Part shown: positions 14,524 through 15,712 of the stretch, one piece after another
Position numbering within the stretch: position 1 is the stretch's first letter
Layout of the letters: every line of letters starts with the position of its first letter
Translations under genes and position numbers: made by a program
Assembly: GCA_003152595.1 (NCBI GenBank)
Contig: PMAM01000109.1
Coordinates: 17,674-33,385 of the forward strand
DNA: 15,712 nt
Reading direction: 5' to 3'
Source of the DNA: Acidobacterium sp.
Lineage (GTDB): Bacteria; Acidobacteriota; Terriglobia; Terriglobales; Acidobacteriaceae
Notes under the pieces: generated by a model
The model's input: only the letters and a program-made list of their open reading frames with translations
Databases searched by the model: none
What the model was told of the DNA's origin: nothing

Positions 14524-14780
14524 GGCCGATCTGCGGGATTGCTGAAGAATCAATTCCGGGAGAATGCGGACCTTGCTGTGTCACCAAAGGCGAGCGCGGC
14601 CCGCGCTGACTAAGTTCCCAGGCAGGGATACTGTGGTCACATGTTGGCCTCGGAACGCCCTGCATTGCGAGCTCGCTCGGACCTGGCTTGATTGAAGTTA
14701 AGTCGCCTAATTCCATTCGGGTAGGCCAAAAAACCCAAAGTTGTATAGCTCACGGGCCATAGCTAATTGATCATTCTCGA

Positions 14781-15712
14781 ATGAGGCGCAACGGCGTCAC
14801 AGGATTCAGGAAAGCCGCGATCCTGGTGCTGGGCGCGGGATTGCTGGCGGCCGCGCTGTGCCACGGGTCCGTGTTAGCGCGCCGCACCACGATTCAGGAT
14901 CTGCAGGCTCTTCCTCTGCATTCCTCGGTGCATCTTATCGGCGTCATCACCTACGTCGACGAGCCGGGAAAGCTGTTCTGGATTCAGGACGAGACGGGGG
15001 CGATGCCGATCACGGTGGATCCGCTTCCCGCCAGCGTTCACGCAGGCGCGGCGGTCTCGGTCCTCGCCGGCAAAACGGCAAGTCTTGCGCTGGAGCACAT
15101 TCGCGTCGAGCCCACAACGGTCAGCGCCGTGGTAGCCGCCTACGGAGAAAAGGCCTTCCCCCCCACCACCGCCGGTCTGGGACCGTGGCATTTGGCGGAG
15201 GGCAGCTTGATTCGACTCACCGGAGTCACCTCAGCCCAGGTGGCGCAGAACGGCCTCATCGTGGTGGAGCAGGACCCAGCCAGCCTGCAAATCGTGCGCC
15301 GCTGGCCAGCCGATCTCGCCATGGTGCAGCACGGACCGATTTGGACGCCGCCGGCGATTCCAGCCGCACTCTCCCTCGTGTTCCTGATGGCCTTTGTATT
15401 CCTGCTGTGGGTGTACATCCTGCGGCGCCGAGTGCGGAGGCAGATGGACGCGCTGCAGAAGGCCTCAGAAACACACAAGGCGCTGCGTGAGATCTCCAGC
15501 GCGATGGCGCAGGTTTCGGCGCAACGGGAGATAACGTCCCAGGTTTCGGTGCGGGGCGGCGAAGAAATCGCGGAGTTGGTATCTGGAGTCAACACCCTGC
15601 TGTCGGAGTTGCATCGGCGGGAGCGCGCGAAGCGAGAGGCCGAATCGCGGCTACAGCATATGGCATTGATCGACGAACTGACGGGCCTGCCCAATCGCCG
15701 TCTGTTGGCCGA
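14781..15712 (+). CDS. Membrane-anchored GGDEF-family protein (putative diguanylate cyclase), 5' part
   Basis: The frame opens at ATG 14781 and is still open at the window end, so 310 residues are visible. There is an in-frame stop at 14760-14762, so this is the first ATG; no clear ribosome site is seen. Residues 11-33 are a signal peptide or first membrane helix. Residues about 36-185 form an extracytoplasmic beta-rich domain (VHLIGVITYVDEPGKLFWIQDETG, SLIRLTGVTSAQ) that looks like paired OB-type folds as found in some sensor proteins. Residues 192-214 are a transmembrane helix (IPAALSLVFLMAFVFLLWVYI). Next comes a HAMP-like/coiled-coil stretch (VRGGEEIAELVSGVNTLLSELHRRERAKREAESRLQHM). The end, LIDELTGLPNRRLLA, is the start of a GGDEF domain. 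The GGDEF signature itself lies outside the window, so catalytic activity cannot be judged. It is separated by 257 bp from GH29 and probably not part of that locus. Confidence 0.82.
   Translation, partial: MRRNGVTGFRKAAILVLGAGLLAAALCHGSVLARRTTIQDLQALPLHSSVHLIGVITYVDEPGKLFWIQDETGAMPITVDPLPASVHAGAAVSVLAGKTASLALEHIRVEPTTVSAVVAAYGEKAFPPTTAGLGPWHLAEGSLIRLTGVTSAQVAQNGLIVVEQDPASLQIVRRWPADLAMVQHGPIWTPPAIPAALSLVFLMAFVFLLWVYILRRRVRRQMDALQKASETHKALREISSAMAQVSAQREITSQVSVRGGEEIAELVSGVNTLLSELHRRERAKREAESRLQHMALIDELTGLPNRRLLA

Noticed and set aside
14591..14605. AGCGCG-GCC-CGCGCT hairpin after GH29 as terminator
   Set aside because: The stem is only six bases with no following T-run; 14524-14780 otherwise shows no supported feature.
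14858..15490. 210-codon plus-strand frame
   Set aside because: It overlaps the GGDEF gene one frame away and is Arg/Gly/Ser-rich nonsense. The frame from 14781 has signal peptide, transmembrane helix, HAMP-like stretch and GGDEF start.

Overview
The window comes from a GC-rich Gram-negative bacterium and is most likely from an acidobacterium of the Terriglobia type. The grounds are a roughly 1,100-residue TonB-dependent receptor with an N-terminal carboxypeptidase-regulatory-like domain (Oar-like, with no SusD partner), a winged-helix/TPR regulator of the kind abundant in Acidobacteria, and many Tat- or Sec-exported sugar-polymer enzymes. This taxonomic call is inference from gene style; there is no rRNA or other marker.

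Layout. 1-948 (+) is the 3' part of a galactarate dehydratase gene (garD), followed 31 bp later by a Tat-exported amidohydrolase/lactonase-like gene (980-1888). 1980-3901 (-) encodes a membrane-anchored CadC-type winged-helix regulator with a TolB/FlgO-like domain and TPRs, broken by an apparent one-base deletion at about 3208/3209. 4450-5562 (+) encodes a secreted protein with a DNRLRE-like domain, 16 collagen-type Gly-X-Y triplets and a C-terminal beta-rich head, followed by a probable terminator. The central accessory region, 5719-14523, is a polysaccharide-utilisation locus. On the minus strand, reading leftward, it has a TonB-dependent receptor, a GH105 unsaturated uronyl hydrolase, then a tight operon of a KdgF-type cupin, a PL5 alginate-lyase-family enzyme and an IclR regulator. 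Divergent from the receptor on the plus strand is a Tat-exported GH29 alpha-L-fucosidase. At the right edge, 14781-15712 (+) is the 5' part of a membrane-bound GGDEF (diguanylate cyclase) gene that runs out of the window.

How the genes fit together (inference). The receptor imports oligomers across the outer membrane. The PL5 lyase cuts a polyuronate by beta-elimination, GH105 removes the terminal 4,5-unsaturated uronic acid, and GH29 removes fucose. KdgF, which has no signal peptide, linearises unsaturated monouronates in the cytoplasm for the KDG pathway. GarD would feed the same C6 keto-deoxy-acid pool from galactarate. This combination points to a fucose-bearing, uronate-rich heteropolysaccharide rather than plain alginate.

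The strongest undescribed signal I found is a shared promoter architecture. The 14-mer CACTTCCGTTGACA, whose last six bases are a perfect -35 box, lies upstream of both the receptor gene and the kdgF-lyase-iclR operon. In both cases it is followed after exactly 18 bp by an (A/G)AGAAT -10 box. This suggests that the two transcription units form one regulon, possibly under the linked IclR protein.
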